A stretch of 64,000 nucleotides of DNA, taken from Portulaca oleracea (lineage: Eukaryota > Streptophyta > Magnoliopsida > Caryophyllales > Portulacaceae). Location: NCBI GenBank assembly GCA_029582165.1, contig CM055868.1:10925501-10989500 (forward strand), in the 5' to 3' direction. Positions 33,059 to 56,726 of the stretch are shown piece by piece. The notes under the pieces are model-generated. The model made no database searches and was not told the DNA's origin. It saw nothing but the letters and a program-made list of their open reading frames with translations. Positions within the stretch are counted from its first letter, which is position 1; each line of letters starts with the position of its first letter. The position numbers were made by a program, and so were the translations under genes.

Positions 33059-34462
33059 GAAAAGTTCATGAAAATTTGATTTAGGAACTATAAAGTGAAA
33101 AGAAAAATAGGAAGCATTGAGTGTTAAATTGATTAACGTAAGTGAAATCGGTTTGAGTTATGTGGACATTTTAACATGGTTTAAGTGGGCATTTTATCTT
33201 TGTTCTAGTCATGGATTAGGAAGCTGGTCTTGTAGGAGTCCAATTGAGCATTTTATGCTTGTCCTAACCATGGGAGATTAGTCTTGTATGAAGACAAGCA
33301 TTTTGTTTGTGTCTTAACTATAGGAGGTTGGTCTCATATGAAGATCCTAGGTAGTCCTTTTATCTTTGTCCCCACCCTAAGAAGTTGGGCATGCATGAAG
33401 ACCCTAAGCTTGGGTTGGGCATTGTATATTAGTTGCAGATGGTAGGCATTGGAAATATATCTTATAATTCAGGTTCAGTGTCAAACTCAATCTTCAAGTT
33501 CGAATTCAAGGACAATCTCAAATTTAATTTGAATTTCAACTTCAAGATTAACAAATTCCAACGTCAAATTCCAACTCCTACAAATTGAAGTCCAAGTTCA
33601 AGAACTCCCGTAAGCGGAACTTCAAGAACCTCTTTTTTCTTTTTCTTTTTTTTTTCAAACCTAACCTTCTCAAGCCCTAAGGTGAATCTAAACAAATCTC
33701 TTTTCCCTAAAGAATAAAGATTTAATTCAATGTCCAATATTCAAGATTCGACATTCAAATTCAATATTTGAAATCTAAGACTCAATATTCAGCATCTATT
33801 TCATTGTCAATATCAAATTTTATCACAAAATTCAATATTCAAAAATCTAAGGTATACCATTCTGAATCCATATCACCAAGGTATAACAAGTTGATGAAGT
33901 TGCATTTCAGTTCACTACCAAGGATAAATTTGGGACTACGAACACTACCAAGATCCACAAGAAGTCGTAATCAACAAACTTCGCCCTTTCACCCTTTTCG
34001 GGCTTAGCCAAAGTGGAGGCTTTATCCATAATCCCTCAGGCTAAACAGGATTACGAATCCCTACTAACATCTTTCTCCTGTCATGTGTTACACATCTTAT
34101 TCATCTTACAAAACAAATACAATCATCACAACAAAATTATTTTTCTGGGAGCCTAGAGTTACTCTAAGAGTATAATCCGCATATTCCTGTAGCTAACACA
34201 CTTTTCGATCGTTCAACCAATAAACATATAAAGATTTCCACATTAATCTAATCCTCAGGTCAGCCAGAAAGGGCTGGCTATCAATAGGGTACCTGGTCTG
34301 CCACTTAGTTTCGACCACCCTTTGCCATTTGCTGTAATGTATTCTAAAAATGCAAGAGAACCTAATGAAGGAGCTTGGGATGGACAGATTAGCAAACCGA
34401 CGGGCAGATCTCTTTGAATGACGGCTCACGCAATTGTCAAAGAAGTTCACAGGCATAGCTTC
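33059..34462. other. AT-rich intergenic DNA right of the retrotransposon break
   Basis: No gene is recognised. It includes degenerate tandem repeats (33180-33420), TTCAA-rich sequence (33470-33870) and the 3' flank of the reductase gene up to 34462. Confidence 0.5.
33180..33425. repeat. Degenerate about 65-bp tandem repeats
   Basis: Three to four units share the order GCATTTTAT, CTTTGTC, a CATGGGAGATTAG-like block, GGTCTTGTATGAAGA and CCTA. The units diverge by substitutions and short gaps. Confidence 0.55.
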
Positions 34463-45184
<10,722 letters not shown>

Positions 45185-45296
45185 TGATGTGATCTGTGAG
45201 GAAGCCCTAGAAAAGAGATGGTGGAGGAGAAAACTCAACTCAGCTCTCAACTCAAATCAACTCAACCCCCAGCACCTGCGACTATGGAGTTTGATT

Positions 45297-45340
<44 letters not shown>

Positions 45341-45440
45341 GGGGGTTTAAGTTGGGTGGACTTTTGAAAATTGAGGAAAAGAGAACAAACAGAGAAACTG
45401 CTATACTAGTGTTAGCGAGTTGAGTTGAGTTGCGATTGCG
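45185..45440 (-). promoter_or_regulatory. 5' leader/promoter-proximal region of the reductase gene with (GA)n tract
   Basis: A pure AG/CT run at about 45299-45337 lies 115-150 bases upstream of the start codon. On the transcribed strand it reads CTCTCT, common in plant 5' leaders and core promoters. I see no certain TATA box or transcription start. Confidence 0.5.
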
Positions 45441-46189
45441 GCCCTTTTTCCCTTTCCTTCATTTCCTTTTCCTGAAAAGTTTTAGGAAAACAAATACTGG
45501 ATTGTCTTTTTTCTCATTTTCCAACCCTCCTAAATTGACTTCTAGGATTTTGATAAAAGCTGATTTTTTTAAACAATTTTGGCATAAGGAGCAACATATA
45601 AGGAGAATCTTATTTATTTTATTTATTTTTAAAAAAATATTTATTTGACTATATTTTGACTGTTGATTACTCACAAGTTATAATGAATTTTTTTTCGATT
45701 ATTAAAAGCCAAAAGGCTCAAAAATTCATAGACAACAGCAAATCGCATAAAAACAACAAACAACCACTTCCAAAATTTAAGCAAATTATAATGAGTTACA
45801 ATATAAAATTAACATTTGTAGTACAATATTTTTCTATTGGTGGTATTTTCATATTGTAACTCATTGTAACTTATGAGTAATCAATTATTAAAACTTAGTC
45901 AGATTGTCACTTATTTAGGGGCGGATGTATTATTTATTTTTGAGAATGCTTCCTTATATCCATTTAGTATTTAATGTTTATTTTTTAAAATAGAGTCTAA
46001 CAATTATATAATTCTTTAGTAAGTATCGTGAGAATATTATTTACTGAGATATTTTTACTAATTAAAAATTTGTTTGGCCTAATTTCTAAAAAAGTGTTTT
46101 TGCTTCTTACAAACATTTTTTATAAAAGCTATTTTTGGAGAGGTATTGAAGCGTTTGGTCTAGCTTATGACATAAGTGATTTTAGTAAG
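45441..46189. other. Intergenic region, nothing recognised
   Basis: AT-rich DNA upstream of the reductase gene. TTTGGCCTAATTT near 46070 recurs in similar form near 46970 and 47530, suggesting old transposon ends. Confidence 0.4.
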
Positions 46190-46194
46190 TTAAA

Positions 46195-46960
46195 GGTTGT
46201 GTTCGGCAATAGCGTTTGGGGTAGCGTTTAGCGTCTTAACCAAGTCAAAACTCTAATTGCATAAATATTAGTGTTCGGTAAGCAAGCGTTTTGAGGAGCA
46301 TTTAGCATTTGGATTTTTGGCCACAAATAATATGTACTAAGGGGCTTGTGACTGGGAATAATCCAAAGTGACTTTTCGGCCACTGGCAGTCTGTACTTTT
46401 TCACTATTTTCTCATAGCAGTCTAGAGTCAATTTCCGGCACCGGAAAGCTGACGTGGCGACCGAAAAGTATGTTTATTTATACTTCAAAAAGGAAATTTT
46501 CGGTGGCGACGTTAGCTTTCCAGCGCCGGAAATTGATTCTGGACTGCTATGAGAAAATAGTGAAAAAGTACAGACTGCTAGTGCCCGAAAAATCACTTTG
46601 AATTATTCTCAGTCACAAGCCCCTCAGTACGAATTATTTGCGGCCAAAAACCCTTAGCATTTTAAGGAGCATTTTGTGAAACGCTAATAAAGTTAACATT
46701 TAGCGTTTCGAGTAGCGTTTCATATTTTTCGGTCAAAAAATACCCTTTGTAAATTTTATCTTTGAAAATTATTGATACCCTTTTATGTCAATTCACATTA
46801 ATCTGTTAATTGAACTGCTAAATTTACCGAACACAATTCTTATTTGAACAGTCATCCGCTATTCGCTGCTTAAAACGCTATACGCTGCTTAAACCGCTAT
46901 ACGCTACATAAACCGCTATCAGCTATCTAAAACACTAATTTTGACGAACAGGGCCAAAAT
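46195..46960. mobile_element. Possible hAT-like foldback with AGCGTTT repeats, host of a nested MITE
   Basis: GTGTTCGGCAATAGCGTTTG at the left and, in complement, CCTGTTCGTCAAAATTAGTG at the right suggest inverted ends. Multiple AGCGTTTAGCG and CGCTATACGCT repeats fill the flanks. The boundaries and target duplication are not clear. Confidence 0.45.
46311..46653. mobile_element. Mutator-type foldback MITE
   Basis: 343 bp with near-complete palindromy: GGATTTTTGGCCACAAATAA on the left and complement GGGTTTTTGGCCGCAAATAA on the right. A perfect 9-bp duplication, TTAGCATTT, lies at 46302-46310 and 46654-46662. The centre holds two mirrored CACCGGAAAGCTGACGTGGC-like blocks. Confidence 0.88.
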
Positions 46961-48458
46961 GTTTGGCCTAACTTATGATAGTGCATTTACTAAATTTGAT
47001 TGTTTAGCCTAACTTTTAAAAATTATCTTATGTTTTTCTAGAGTAAAATTATCATATGATTATTTACATTTTTCTCTTTTTATTAATTTTCAAACAGATT
47101 ATCATATTTTAATTTTAACAATCATTATAATCGTATAGTTATTGTTGTAGTTATAATTATTATTATTATTATTATTATTATTATAACTATATATGGTCTT
47201 ACTTAACTATACACTTCTTTAAATTAAATATTTTTATATAATCAAAAATTTACTAAATACCATATTTGTAAAGGAATTATATAATAAAAATGTCCAACAT
47301 AATATTAAAGGTTCTAACATAATATTTAAATGTTTAAATGTTATCTTTATAAAAATCAGAATATTTATGTGAAATTTTGGAAACTAATCACTAAAGAATC
47401 TCATAGATTTAGTAGTGATTAGTTTATAAGAAGTAGAAGCAGCAATTTACTGCTTCTGCTTTTGGAGTTGTTTTTGACCTAAACTGTTTTTGATAAACAA
47501 TTATTAGCTTTTAAAAATAACACTATTTGGCCTAGTTTGTGTTTTTTAACTCCAAAAACACTCTCAAAAGCTAGGCCAAACAAGCACTAAGTCTGCATGT
47601 AGCTTTAGACTTTGTATTACTCCCCCAGTCTCTCTCTCCTCCACCTTGCATTTGTGTCCATTGTTGCCTATTGTCTGTATGCTCTGATCCAACAACAGAT
47701 GAAATTCACCGATATCTCCATATCCTGGTATGTATGAGATTATCTCTCTCATTTGTCCCGGCTTGATCGGCAACGGCAACAGCGTATATCAACCTCAACA
47801 CCAAATGACTTCTTTTAACACAAGATGATAATTTCCACATCACCATATCATCGGCAATCAGCGTATATCAACAGTGGTAGGAGGCTGGACGAGTATGGCA
47901 AAGCAAGCACTAGTCCTCATCCACTACACGATTTATTGGTTTCATTTAAGAAAGTTTGCAAATTTGTTTACTTGGATTTCTTCTCAAGGCATTTTGTTTG
48001 ATATATAACGTCAAAACCTAGATGCAATTTTTTTAGAGAGGGATATGAAAAATGATCTAATTTAGGCAAAAAGATATGATGAGTTTTCTAAATTAGGAAG
48101 TAGAATTATTGTTTATTTATTCTTTTAAAAGATCTTTTAAAAAAGATTCATTTAGTTATTGTATTCTATTTTAGGAAATTGACATTAAATACAAAGTCAA
48201 TATAAGGAAGGAGTTGAGAAAAAAATTGATAAGATTTCTTATTATACGTCATCCTTAGAGCAACATATAGCAAAACCATTTTTTTAAAAATAATAATAAT
48301 AAAAAAAAGAATCTCTCCTTTTTAGTGAGAGAAGCTCTCACCTAATTCCTTCCCACACCCTCCCTTCTTTACTACAACTGAAATCATATCTCTTTTTCCA
48401 GATGAAGAAACATCGCTTGCATTAAATGATCGACTACGTGGCAGCATGCTATCCACCT
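46961..48458. other. AT-rich intergenic DNA
   Basis: Nothing coding is seen. It includes an (ATT)n run at about 47158-47183. Confidence 0.4.
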
Positions 48459-49713
48459 TGTAACACCCCAAAACCCTTAACCACAAGATTAACCTAACCG
48501 TCAATTATAAGAAATTCACATGCAACCATAGATAAATATAACCAACACTTATTCTAGCAATTTCTCATTAAAATCAACACTAATTCAACCCAACCAAGTT
48601 AAAATGACATAACCAATATTTCCAGAACTTAAATCAGTCCACTAATCTTATGTTTCTCTTCTAAAACAACATGCAAGAAAGTAATTTCATCATCCATCAA
48701 TAATCTAGCAAGAACTTGTCAAAACCCATTCAAAATTCACATGCATCCACTCTAGAATCAAACCCTAGTTTATCTAACTTAACCCCAACATGAATTCATG
48801 CTTAAAAATCATAAAAGAGATGGATAATAACATGATTAACATAAATTGAAAGAGAAACTCAGATTAGGAATTAAAAGAATTGAGTTAGGGTTTGAGAGGA
48901 TACCACTTGAGAGAGAAATTGGAGGAGAAAAACAAGAGAAGAGTGAAGAGGGGCGCTCGGCCACCTCTGAGCCGCCGGTCGGTCGCCGAAAAACGCCTGG
49001 ACAAGGGCTGCTCGGGCTGGGCATAGGAGAAAGGGGGAGGAAGGGCTGAGCTGAGATTTCTTTTTTTTTTCTGAAAATTGTAAATGAAAATAAGCCCCCC
49101 CTAACATATATAAACACACCCCCCTTAATCAAATTAAAACACTAGTTAACAACTCTTCTAATTCGCAATTAGACTAGATTATTAGTAATATAAATTAAGC
49201 TAGGTAAAATAATTAGTAAAAGACTAGGTAAGATTAATTGACATAAACTTGATAAAATAGTTTAGTATAAATCTCAATAAAATTACTTGGAATTAACTTG
49301 GATAAAATTAGCTAGTATCGAACCAAATAAAATAAATTGGTAGGATAACACTTATTAAAATAAATTGGACCATAAATGTAATTAGGAAGGTTGGATAATA
49401 TAAATCGTAATCGAAAAGGGAATGAAAATTAATATAACCTTCTTCGGTTACATGCGTAAAATTGAGAACGATAAAATAAATTATATAACTTATCGTAAAA
49501 GTATTCATAAACTCGTAATAATATTTATAACTTTAAATTCCGAGATAACATATAATCAACCCATTTAGCCATCACCTTGCTCGAGACCTGTCACGAAAAA
49601 AATAAATAAAAGATAATAATAAGGTAAAATAGGAAGAAAAATTTTAATAGCGTATTTGGGCTAAAACCGTAATTAGGGTCTTAATTAATACGGGTTTAGG
49701 GCGGGTCGTTACA
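48459..49713 (-). repeat. 3' LTR of a chromovirus-like Ty3/gypsy element
   Basis: In minus orientation it starts TGTAACGACCCGCCC at 49713, right after a purine tract (AGGGGTGGAGGG), and ends GGGGTGTTACA at 48459, 1,255 bp. The TGTAACxCCC start is common in plant gypsy LTRs. Confidence 0.8.
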
Positions 49714-50771
49714 CCCTCCACCCCTAAAAAAGAGTTTCGTCCCCGAAACTTGCTGTTGGAATAATCGTGAACGAAGTACCTTGGAAGAGATGCGGATAGT
49801 TTTTCTTCCTTTCTTCCTCGGTTTCCCACATGGCTTCCGAGGCGTCTTGGTTTGCCCATAGTACTTTGACTAAGGAAATTTCCTTAGAACGAAGTCGTTG
49901 ATCCTACGATCCAGGATTTGGATCGGTTGTTGCTCGAAAGTAAGGTCTCCTGATAACAGAGGAGGCTCTTCTTCTAGAACATGCGTCGGGTCCGGCACAT
50001 ACTTCCGTAGTTGGGAAACGTGAAAGACGTCGTGTATTTGCCCTAGGTTGGAGGGTAAATCTAAACGATATGCTACCGGATTTATCTTTTGTACAACAGA
50101 ATAAGGTCCAACATAGCGTGGGCTCAACTTTCCCCTGACATTGAATCTCCGAAATCCTTTAGCTGGAGAAACTTAAGAAAAACACGATCTCCAACTTTAA
50201 ACTCGAGCGGCTTCCGCCTGCGATCAGCATAACTCTTTTGTCTACTCTGGGCAGTCTTAATATGTTGCTGGATGATTCAGATCTTATCCGTGGTGTCATG
50301 AATCAGATGCGGGCCTATGATTAACACTTCATCCAGTTCTCCCCAACACAATGGGGTCCGACACTTCCTTCCATAAAGGGCTTCAAAAGGAGCCATCTGA
50401 ATGGTAGACTGGTAGCTATGATCGTAGGAAAACTCTATATGCGGAAGGAATTGATCCCAATTTCCTTGGAAATCTAACACGCAAGCTCGAAGCATATCCT
50501 CTACAATTTGATTGACTCTCTCGGTCTGGCCATCACTCTCTGGATGGTAGGAACTACTGAAATTAAGCTTAGTACCGAAAGCTCTTTGTAGCGCACTCCA
50601 AAAGCGCGATTGAAACCTTGTATCTCGATCGGATACTATATCCTTCGGTGTTCCGTGCAATTGAACGATCTTGCGAACATAGATGTCTGCCAACTTACCT
50701 ACCTTCCATCCTTCATGAATAGGTTAAATAAAGTGTGCCGACTTAGTTAGGCGATCCACAATTACCCAAAG
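49714..50771 (-). pseudogene. Ty3/gypsy integrase C-terminal part, truncated
   Basis: The fragment starts abruptly inside the integrase core at about 50771 (VIVDRLTKSAHF, followed by an in-frame stop). It continues through LADIYVRKIVQLHG, IVSDRDTRFQSRFW, YHPESDGQTERVNQ and LYGRKCRTPLCW (50693-50277). After a frame change near 50150-50270, the C-terminal domain reads SPRYVGPYSVVQKI and HDVFHVSQLRKYV (50127-49870). Everything 5' of this (gag, protease, RT, RNase H) is absent. It belongs with the LTR to its left. Confidence 0.9.
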
Positions 50772-52737
50772 TTAAGATGTCCCACCTAAGGTCTACCTTC
50801 TCGTATGGGTAGTTAACAAGAGACAATATAATTGATAGGGATAATAACTATATTGATTCCATGAATAAAGTAATCCATAAGAGACAGTGACATGAGCTTG
50901 AGATGAAGAAAAGATCTTGGGCAGGTTTTTGATTCTTGAATTAGGACAACCAATATCGGGGATACATGAATGATTGGCAATATTCGCTTGGGGTGTACAA
51001 AGCGTAAGTTGTTGATATTGATCGAATAGTAACTTGTATTTAAGCTAAAACTTGGATATAAACTGTAGATCCTTACTGAGAATGATGACTACTTCGGAAC
51101 AGAGAAAAGATGACCAAATAGAAAACATGGTAGAATAGATGTAGTCCATCACCACTGGATGAATGAGTGGATAACTGTTAAAAGAAAGGCACTTGCCCCA
51201 AAAGGAAATTGAGAAAAGAGTATGGGTTTCCTTATGAGTGTGATTTCACAAGTGAACACTTATAGATCCAAGTCAAAGTGGTTCTTCGACAACCCTTACT
51301 ATCGGTGATTTTTGTTCTTGACGAACGCAACACACCGGTTTGGATAAGATTTTGTTATGAAAACATTTTGTTTATGTAAGCGATGTGGATTGGTTGGCCA
51401 CAAGGCAAACTCTTGAAAAATCTCATTTGATGAGGTGTCGTCCTAGATTACTGCTCGACTGGTTGACCTAGAGCTAAAAGGCTACATAGTTCATTATGGC
51501 ACCAAGCCTTTCTACTCCAATAAGCTCATGGCCCTACCACCCATTCCACCATACAACACCACTCACGTGATAGATGGCAACCCAGAGGTCATCGAAGGTC
51601 CCATACTTGGACGTACGCAACCATCCTCACCGTCCACCTCCCCAGACACTTCACCAGAACCAGCAGTTGACTCACCCGCCCAAGTGGTACCATTGGTGGG
51701 GTCGATGCTGACCCTCCCAGAGCTCCCACCACATTCTGTCAACTTTAACAAAACTTTTTGGGGTAATAACCCTAGCTTGTCAACTGAATCTGCATGTCAG
51801 TCACAGAGATGTCATGCAACGTGAGAGTATTTTTACATGGCTTATCAAAACTGCGGAAGCTACCAAAAAAATGCTTTGAGGTGGGATCTTCTTCCCGACC
51901 AACTTTTACTATGGCGGCACCGGCGCCAGAGACATTGGCCGACCTTGGTCTTACCTCAACACCAGGAGATTCACCACACATCCAAACTAACAAGGGAAAA
52001 GCAATCCTTGTGAGAGATCTTCCACCTAAGAAAAAGGGTCCAGTATTGGAGGCCAGGATAGGGCACTAACAACCATCAGTGAGCATGGTGTTGTGCCTCG
52101 GCACTGGAGAAGGAGCAACAGCAACTCCAGAAGAGGGCTCCGCCCCGGTCAATCTACTAGAAGGAGAGACTAATCTACCATCCACAGCGGTACAGTACTC
52201 AAGTCCACAACTAATGCTTTTATCCGACTGTATCTCGCCATACGAAGGTACGAGGATTGACATATAAACTCTTACGGTTCGCAAACACAAGTGGGCCATA
52301 GGCTCTCGGAAGGCTTGATTCTCCATACATTAAGCTATGTCGACCTAATGGAAGTAGATGATTGGCACCAACACTTTTCCCGGAAAACTACCTATCAGAC
52401 AACGCACTCAGATTCACATAGGTACAGGGAGGAATGCACTGTATGTTAAGCAGACAGTCAACTTAAACCTCTTGTTGACGAAAGAGGAAGCTTTAAAACC
52501 ATTCCACAAACTGAAGCTTCAAGCACATTCAACACAAAAAAAGACGACTTTAGATACAATTGGTTTTGGCATGGAAGGAGTATATAAAACAATCTCAAAG
52601 AGGTTGAAACGGTGGGTGGGGTCGAGTAAGGTGGTTGTGCCTCACACACCAACTAATCATGCAAATTTAATGCTACAAATAAACACTACTGTGGAGGCAT
52701 TAGCAGGGGAAAGCCTTAAATAACCCCCACCACCTAA
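50772..52737. other. Region upstream of the LINE ORF2, possibly including ORF1 remnants
   Basis: Bases 51528-52731 contain several short plus-strand open stretches (for example 51794-52069 and 52358-52723) in Pro/Ser/Thr-rich sequence directly before the LINE endonuclease start. The position fits a LINE ORF1, but I see no RNA-binding or CCHC motif to confirm it. Confidence 0.35.
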
Positions 52738-54417
52738 ATGAATGTGTGCTCCTGGAACTGCTGGGGTATAGGCACCGCAGGGTCCTTAGTGGTTCCTTAT
52801 CTGCGATGGATTTCCCAACATCACTCCCTTGATATTTTGTGCTTGTTTGAATTCAAGTCTTTGGTGTGTTTTGTTTATTCATAACTTAAGGGTTTTCATC
52901 TCAATATAGTAGTAAGGGTCGATGCAATGGGTCGTAGTGATGGTATTAGCGTTTTTGGAAACCCATTGTCGATGTTGTTTGTTTTTACTCTAGTTCTCAT
53001 ATTGTACTTTGTCTTAATGAAGAAGGGGAGGGTTTGTGGTACTTGTGCTTCGTCTATGGTCACCCCACCGTTCAATGTCGTAGTGTGGTACTCACAACTT
53101 TACACAATTTCATTCAATAACACCCAGGGCTCTTATGGTCCTCTTGGGAGACTTTAACCAAGTCAAGTTTATGTCGTAAAAAAGAGGAGGTCAATCTCAT
53201 ATCTCTGGCGAGCAAGAACTTTAGACATGGCGATATGCATTACAGTTACGTGACATCCCTAGCACAGGCTCACCGTTAACATGGTCTAATGGGTGGCAGG
53301 ATGACCAACTTATTTGGGAAGTCTTAGATCGGGGACATCTGAATCGGAAGGAAAGCTCTCGTTTCCCAACATGCTACATACATAATCTACCCAGACTGTT
53401 CTCTAATCATAGTTCCATTGCCTTTCACTCTAGGGGGGCTGATACCTCCATGAAAAAGTAGGGCTACAGGATGGAAGCATTGGTGTATAGGAGCTTTGCA
53501 TGCAACTGTAGGAGGTTTAGACTGCCTCTAATTTTGGGGGCAACGACATGTATATTTTGGTTCAGAAATTGACGGAAGTACGTTTCCGCTGTCGTTAGTG
53601 GTGCACTGATTGGAAAATACAACAAAACCAAAATATTCAAGCAAACTTGTATAAAATAAATGCACTCTATGAAGAGCTTAAAATGGAGGGGTTTAGACTA
53701 ATCCTCTCTGGCAACTTACTATTAAGCTATAGGGGCATGTGAATTAGCTTTAGGTCTAACGAATACCTACTAGAATCAACGTTCTAAGATTCAATGGCTC
53801 CATGAGGGGGACAAAGTCACACAATTTTTCTTTCAGCGCTATGAGAACAATCAATCTTGTACACTTATTAAAGGGATAACACTCGCGGATGGCACTTGGT
53901 CCACAGATGAGGCATCAATCACGAAGGAAATGGTAGCATATTTTCATAATCTTTTCAATGCATAGTACAAGAGCCCGTCTTTGCTCAATAGATTCATCAT
54001 GACCTACTTGTCCTCCTATGACAAATCCCTCACCCATCTAGATGTTCAATTTCTAACTTCTCCGTTTACTGCGGCCGAGCTGGATAAGGGCTTCAAGTCC
54101 ATAGGCACCCTGAAAGCTCATGGACAAGATGGTATGCTAGTAGTTTTCTACCACAAATTATGGCCTATTGTAGGGCCAAAGGTTAGGGCACGGGTCCTAG
54201 CTGTGTTAAACTTAGGGTGCCTTCTGAAAGAGACCAGTTTGACCTAAATTACTCTGAAACCCAAGATCGGGTCGCCATAGACTATGTCCGATTTCATGCC
54301 AATCAGTATTTGCAATGTGCTATACAAAATTCTCTCCAAATGTATGGGGAATAGGTTGCGTAAGATTATTCTTAATCTCATTGATACGAACCAAAATGTG
54401 TTCATCCCGAGGCAACT

Positions 54418-55500
54418 GATAGGTTGGATTATAACTAAGCTGATTTTATGATCTAAATATGCATTAAGGAAAGAAAAAAAGGAATAAAATATATAAGCTT
54501 ATGTATTCTAGCTGATATAGAAACAGAACAACAAGAACATATAAGGGCTAGCTTGATTCACTCCTATAGATACAGAAACACCACAATAAGAATGAAATCA
54601 AGCTTCACTGTCACCATTTGATCTGCCACAATCAAGATACATGAGTGGAAGATTGAGAGTTATTAAATACTCATAGACAAGAGAAGCAGCAAGCCTCTCG
54701 TTCTCATTCACAAACTCACATAATGAACAAAGGATTTCAAAGCTGGAGTATATACAACACCTAAGTCCACACATATAGCGAAACTAAGCTATTAAGGTTT
54801 CCTAATGATGAAAAAAACCTCTAAGATTGCTTAACTAAGCTGAATTACTTTAAGATGAGCTGCTTAGACTAAGTTTCATACATAATTACATTGATTAACA
54901 CAAAAATATGCCACATAACAGAAACTTGCTACCTGGATGCGTTTCATTGGACCAACAGATGTATTTAGTGGAATTTTATGTATAAGATCCACTTCCTCTT
55001 GAGTAATTACCCTTCCTTCTAGGCTTACTATAAGTTGTTGTGACACATTAGTAACTTATATTTACTGTAGATAACTCGATCACAGGATTAAAAGACCCAA
55101 ATATCCCTCTAAGGTTGCAAAATGCCCAAGCTATAGTACAGAAACCTCCTCGACATACCCAAACTGATTGTGTTGTAGAAAATGTCCCACTAAATCAGTT
55201 TATTTAACTCTTTAGACAGTCTTAGAGGGCTCATTTTGGGTTCCAATGGCTTTAAAATCAAGTCATTTGGACACCAAATGAACATGCACGAAGCAAAACA
55301 AAATCAATATGTCAGACTTGATTTTATGGAACAGTAGGCTGGAATGATGTAGGCTGAATGTACATCATATGACCTTCAAATTGAGCTTGCAATAGCTTGT
55401 TGGAAAGCTTATTAAATTCCCTTAAAAATTCCTTTATATTTAACTTGTCCGGGATATGCCCAATTTATCATGAAAATTTAAACATTTGGTAACAGTTGGA
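54418..55500 (-). repeat. Solo-LTR-like insertion in the LINE
   Basis: Segments here resemble the LTR at 25312-26572 in the same order, for example ACAGAAACACCAC against ACAGACACACCAC, and GATTGAGAGTTATT with AGCCTCTCGTT against AATTGAGAGTTTA and GAGAGGCTC. It starts at TGATAG within the LINE. The right boundary and any 5-bp duplication are uncertain. Confidence 0.45.
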
Positions 55501-55517
55501 TTAAATGAAGGAAAATA

Positions 55518-55601
55518 GTCAGGATGGCCGAGTGGTCTAAGGCGCCAGACTCAAGTTCTGGTCCTCTAACGAGAGCGTGGGTTCAAATCCCACTTCCGAC
55601 A
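55518..55601 (+). tRNA. tRNA-Leu (CAA)
   Basis: 84 nt with A box TGGCCGAGTGG, B box GGTTCAAATCC, anticodon CAA at 55552-55554 in a CTCAAGT loop, and a long variable arm. It matches the plant nuclear tRNA-Leu(CAA) pattern and has no intron. The acceptor stem contains one A-C mismatch (GTCAGGA against TTCCGAC), so function is likely but not certain. Confidence 0.85.
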
Positions 55602-55608
55602 TTTTTTT
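55602..55608 (+). terminator. Pol III T-run after tRNA-Leu
   Basis: Seven Ts immediately follow the discriminator base, a standard RNA polymerase III stop. Confidence 0.8.
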
Positions 55609-55668
55609 ATGTTTCCGATTCACCAAAAGGAAGTTGAAAAAAGGGAGGGACCTAAATACCAGGATGTT

Positions 55669-55740
55669 TGAACCCGATGCGAATCGAACACACAACCTTC
55701 TAATCTGGAGTAAGACGCGCTACCATTGCGCCACGAATCC
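55669..55740 (-). tRNA. tRNA-Trp (CCA), probably decayed
   Basis: 72 nt in minus orientation, starting GGATTCGTGGCGCAATGG, with anticodon CCA at 55706-55708. Compared with the usual plant tRNA-Trp it has several changes, mostly C-to-T or G-to-A, including a T-T mismatch in the anticodon stem and an altered T arm. No T-run follows directly. Likely a pseudogene. Confidence 0.7.
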
Positions 55741-56468
55741 ACACAGATGACATTGAAAGACTTACTAAGGCATATTACATATTGGTGCAAACACATGGGA
55801 TACTGAGCTGAATGTTTGATACTCTAGACTGTTTGAAATTTGATTGTATTCTTGGATAACCATATATCATTGTTGTATTAGTATAACTTTGCTTGGGATT
55901 TCCATCATTAGGAATGCAAAATTATGAAGGGTTGGCTAGATCTCCATCGGGTTGACATGAACAAGACTTATGATAGGGTACGCTAGGAGTTCCTACAGCA
56001 GTTACTGCTTAATCTAGGCTTTCCGGACAAATGGATTCGATTGCTGGTGCATTGTGTATCCACGGTTTGTTACTCAGATCTTATAAATGGTTGCCTCACC
56101 TGTTTTCCAGCCCAGCTCGGGCCTCCGCCAAGGTGACCCTCTTTCCTCATATTTGTTTATCATGTGTTTAGATGTGTTGTCCACAAACCTCATGAAACTA
56201 TAATATTTACTAACTTTTACGATTCCAAAAACTATAATATTTATTTAACCCTAATAAATAAGTTCTTTATCTCATTTCAAGAGTATTTTCAAGGGCATTT
56301 TTGGAAATTTATAAACATTTCACCTCATTCCCTATGTTTGTTGGTTTTGATAAATTAGTTATCATAACAAATAATTAGAAACATAGGTAGTATTAATTAC
56401 CACCTTTTTTTTTTACTTTATCAATAACATTCATTGAATACAACACCAAAATTAATTTTAATTAAATA

Positions 56469-56726
56469 CTCACTCCGTTCCATATTAATTGTCGTCTTTG
56501 GAAATTGTGCAGTCAAATTTGAAAAATTTTTTAACATAAATTTCTCAATATATATAATGAGTTGTTATATAAAATTACCACCATTAGATTCGTCACAAAA
56601 AATACTATCATAAAAGTATTATATTTAAGTTGTCAATAACATATTATGTAAGAAATTATTAATTAAAGAGTGACATTGGAGACCGTGAAAGTCAAAATTA
56701 TGACAATTAATATGGAATAGAGGGAG
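56469..56726. mobile_element. Stowaway MITE
   Basis: Ends CTCACTCCGTTCCATATTAA and (complement) CTCCCTCTATTCCATATTAA, 258 bp, flanked by TA on both sides. Typical of plant Stowaway elements. Confidence 0.88.

Larger units (their letters stand above)
52738..56180 (+). pseudogene. Plant LINE (L1-type) ORF2, decayed, with an internal insertion
   Basis: An intact protein would nick target DNA and reverse transcribe the element's RNA there. The start MNVCSWNCWGIG matches the endonuclease N-terminus, followed by LMVLLGDFNQV (about 53130-53165) and TWSNGWQDDQLIW (about 53275-53320). The linker IQWLHEGDKVTQFFF (53790-53835) and RT motifs SDFMPISICNVLYKILSK (54290-54345) and VFIPRQL follow. The sequence is then interrupted from 54418 to about 55910 and resumes at DLHRVDMNKTYDRVR, LGFPDKWIRLL and [12 protein letters not shown] (to about 56170). 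The catalytic YADD block and RNase H are missing. Many stops and frame changes show it is old. Confidence 0.88.

Noticed and set aside
45185..45250. N-terminal extension of the reductase from a TTG codon at 45250
   Set aside because: The upstream codons contain no ATG; plant nuclear genes start at ATG, and 45184 is the first in frame.
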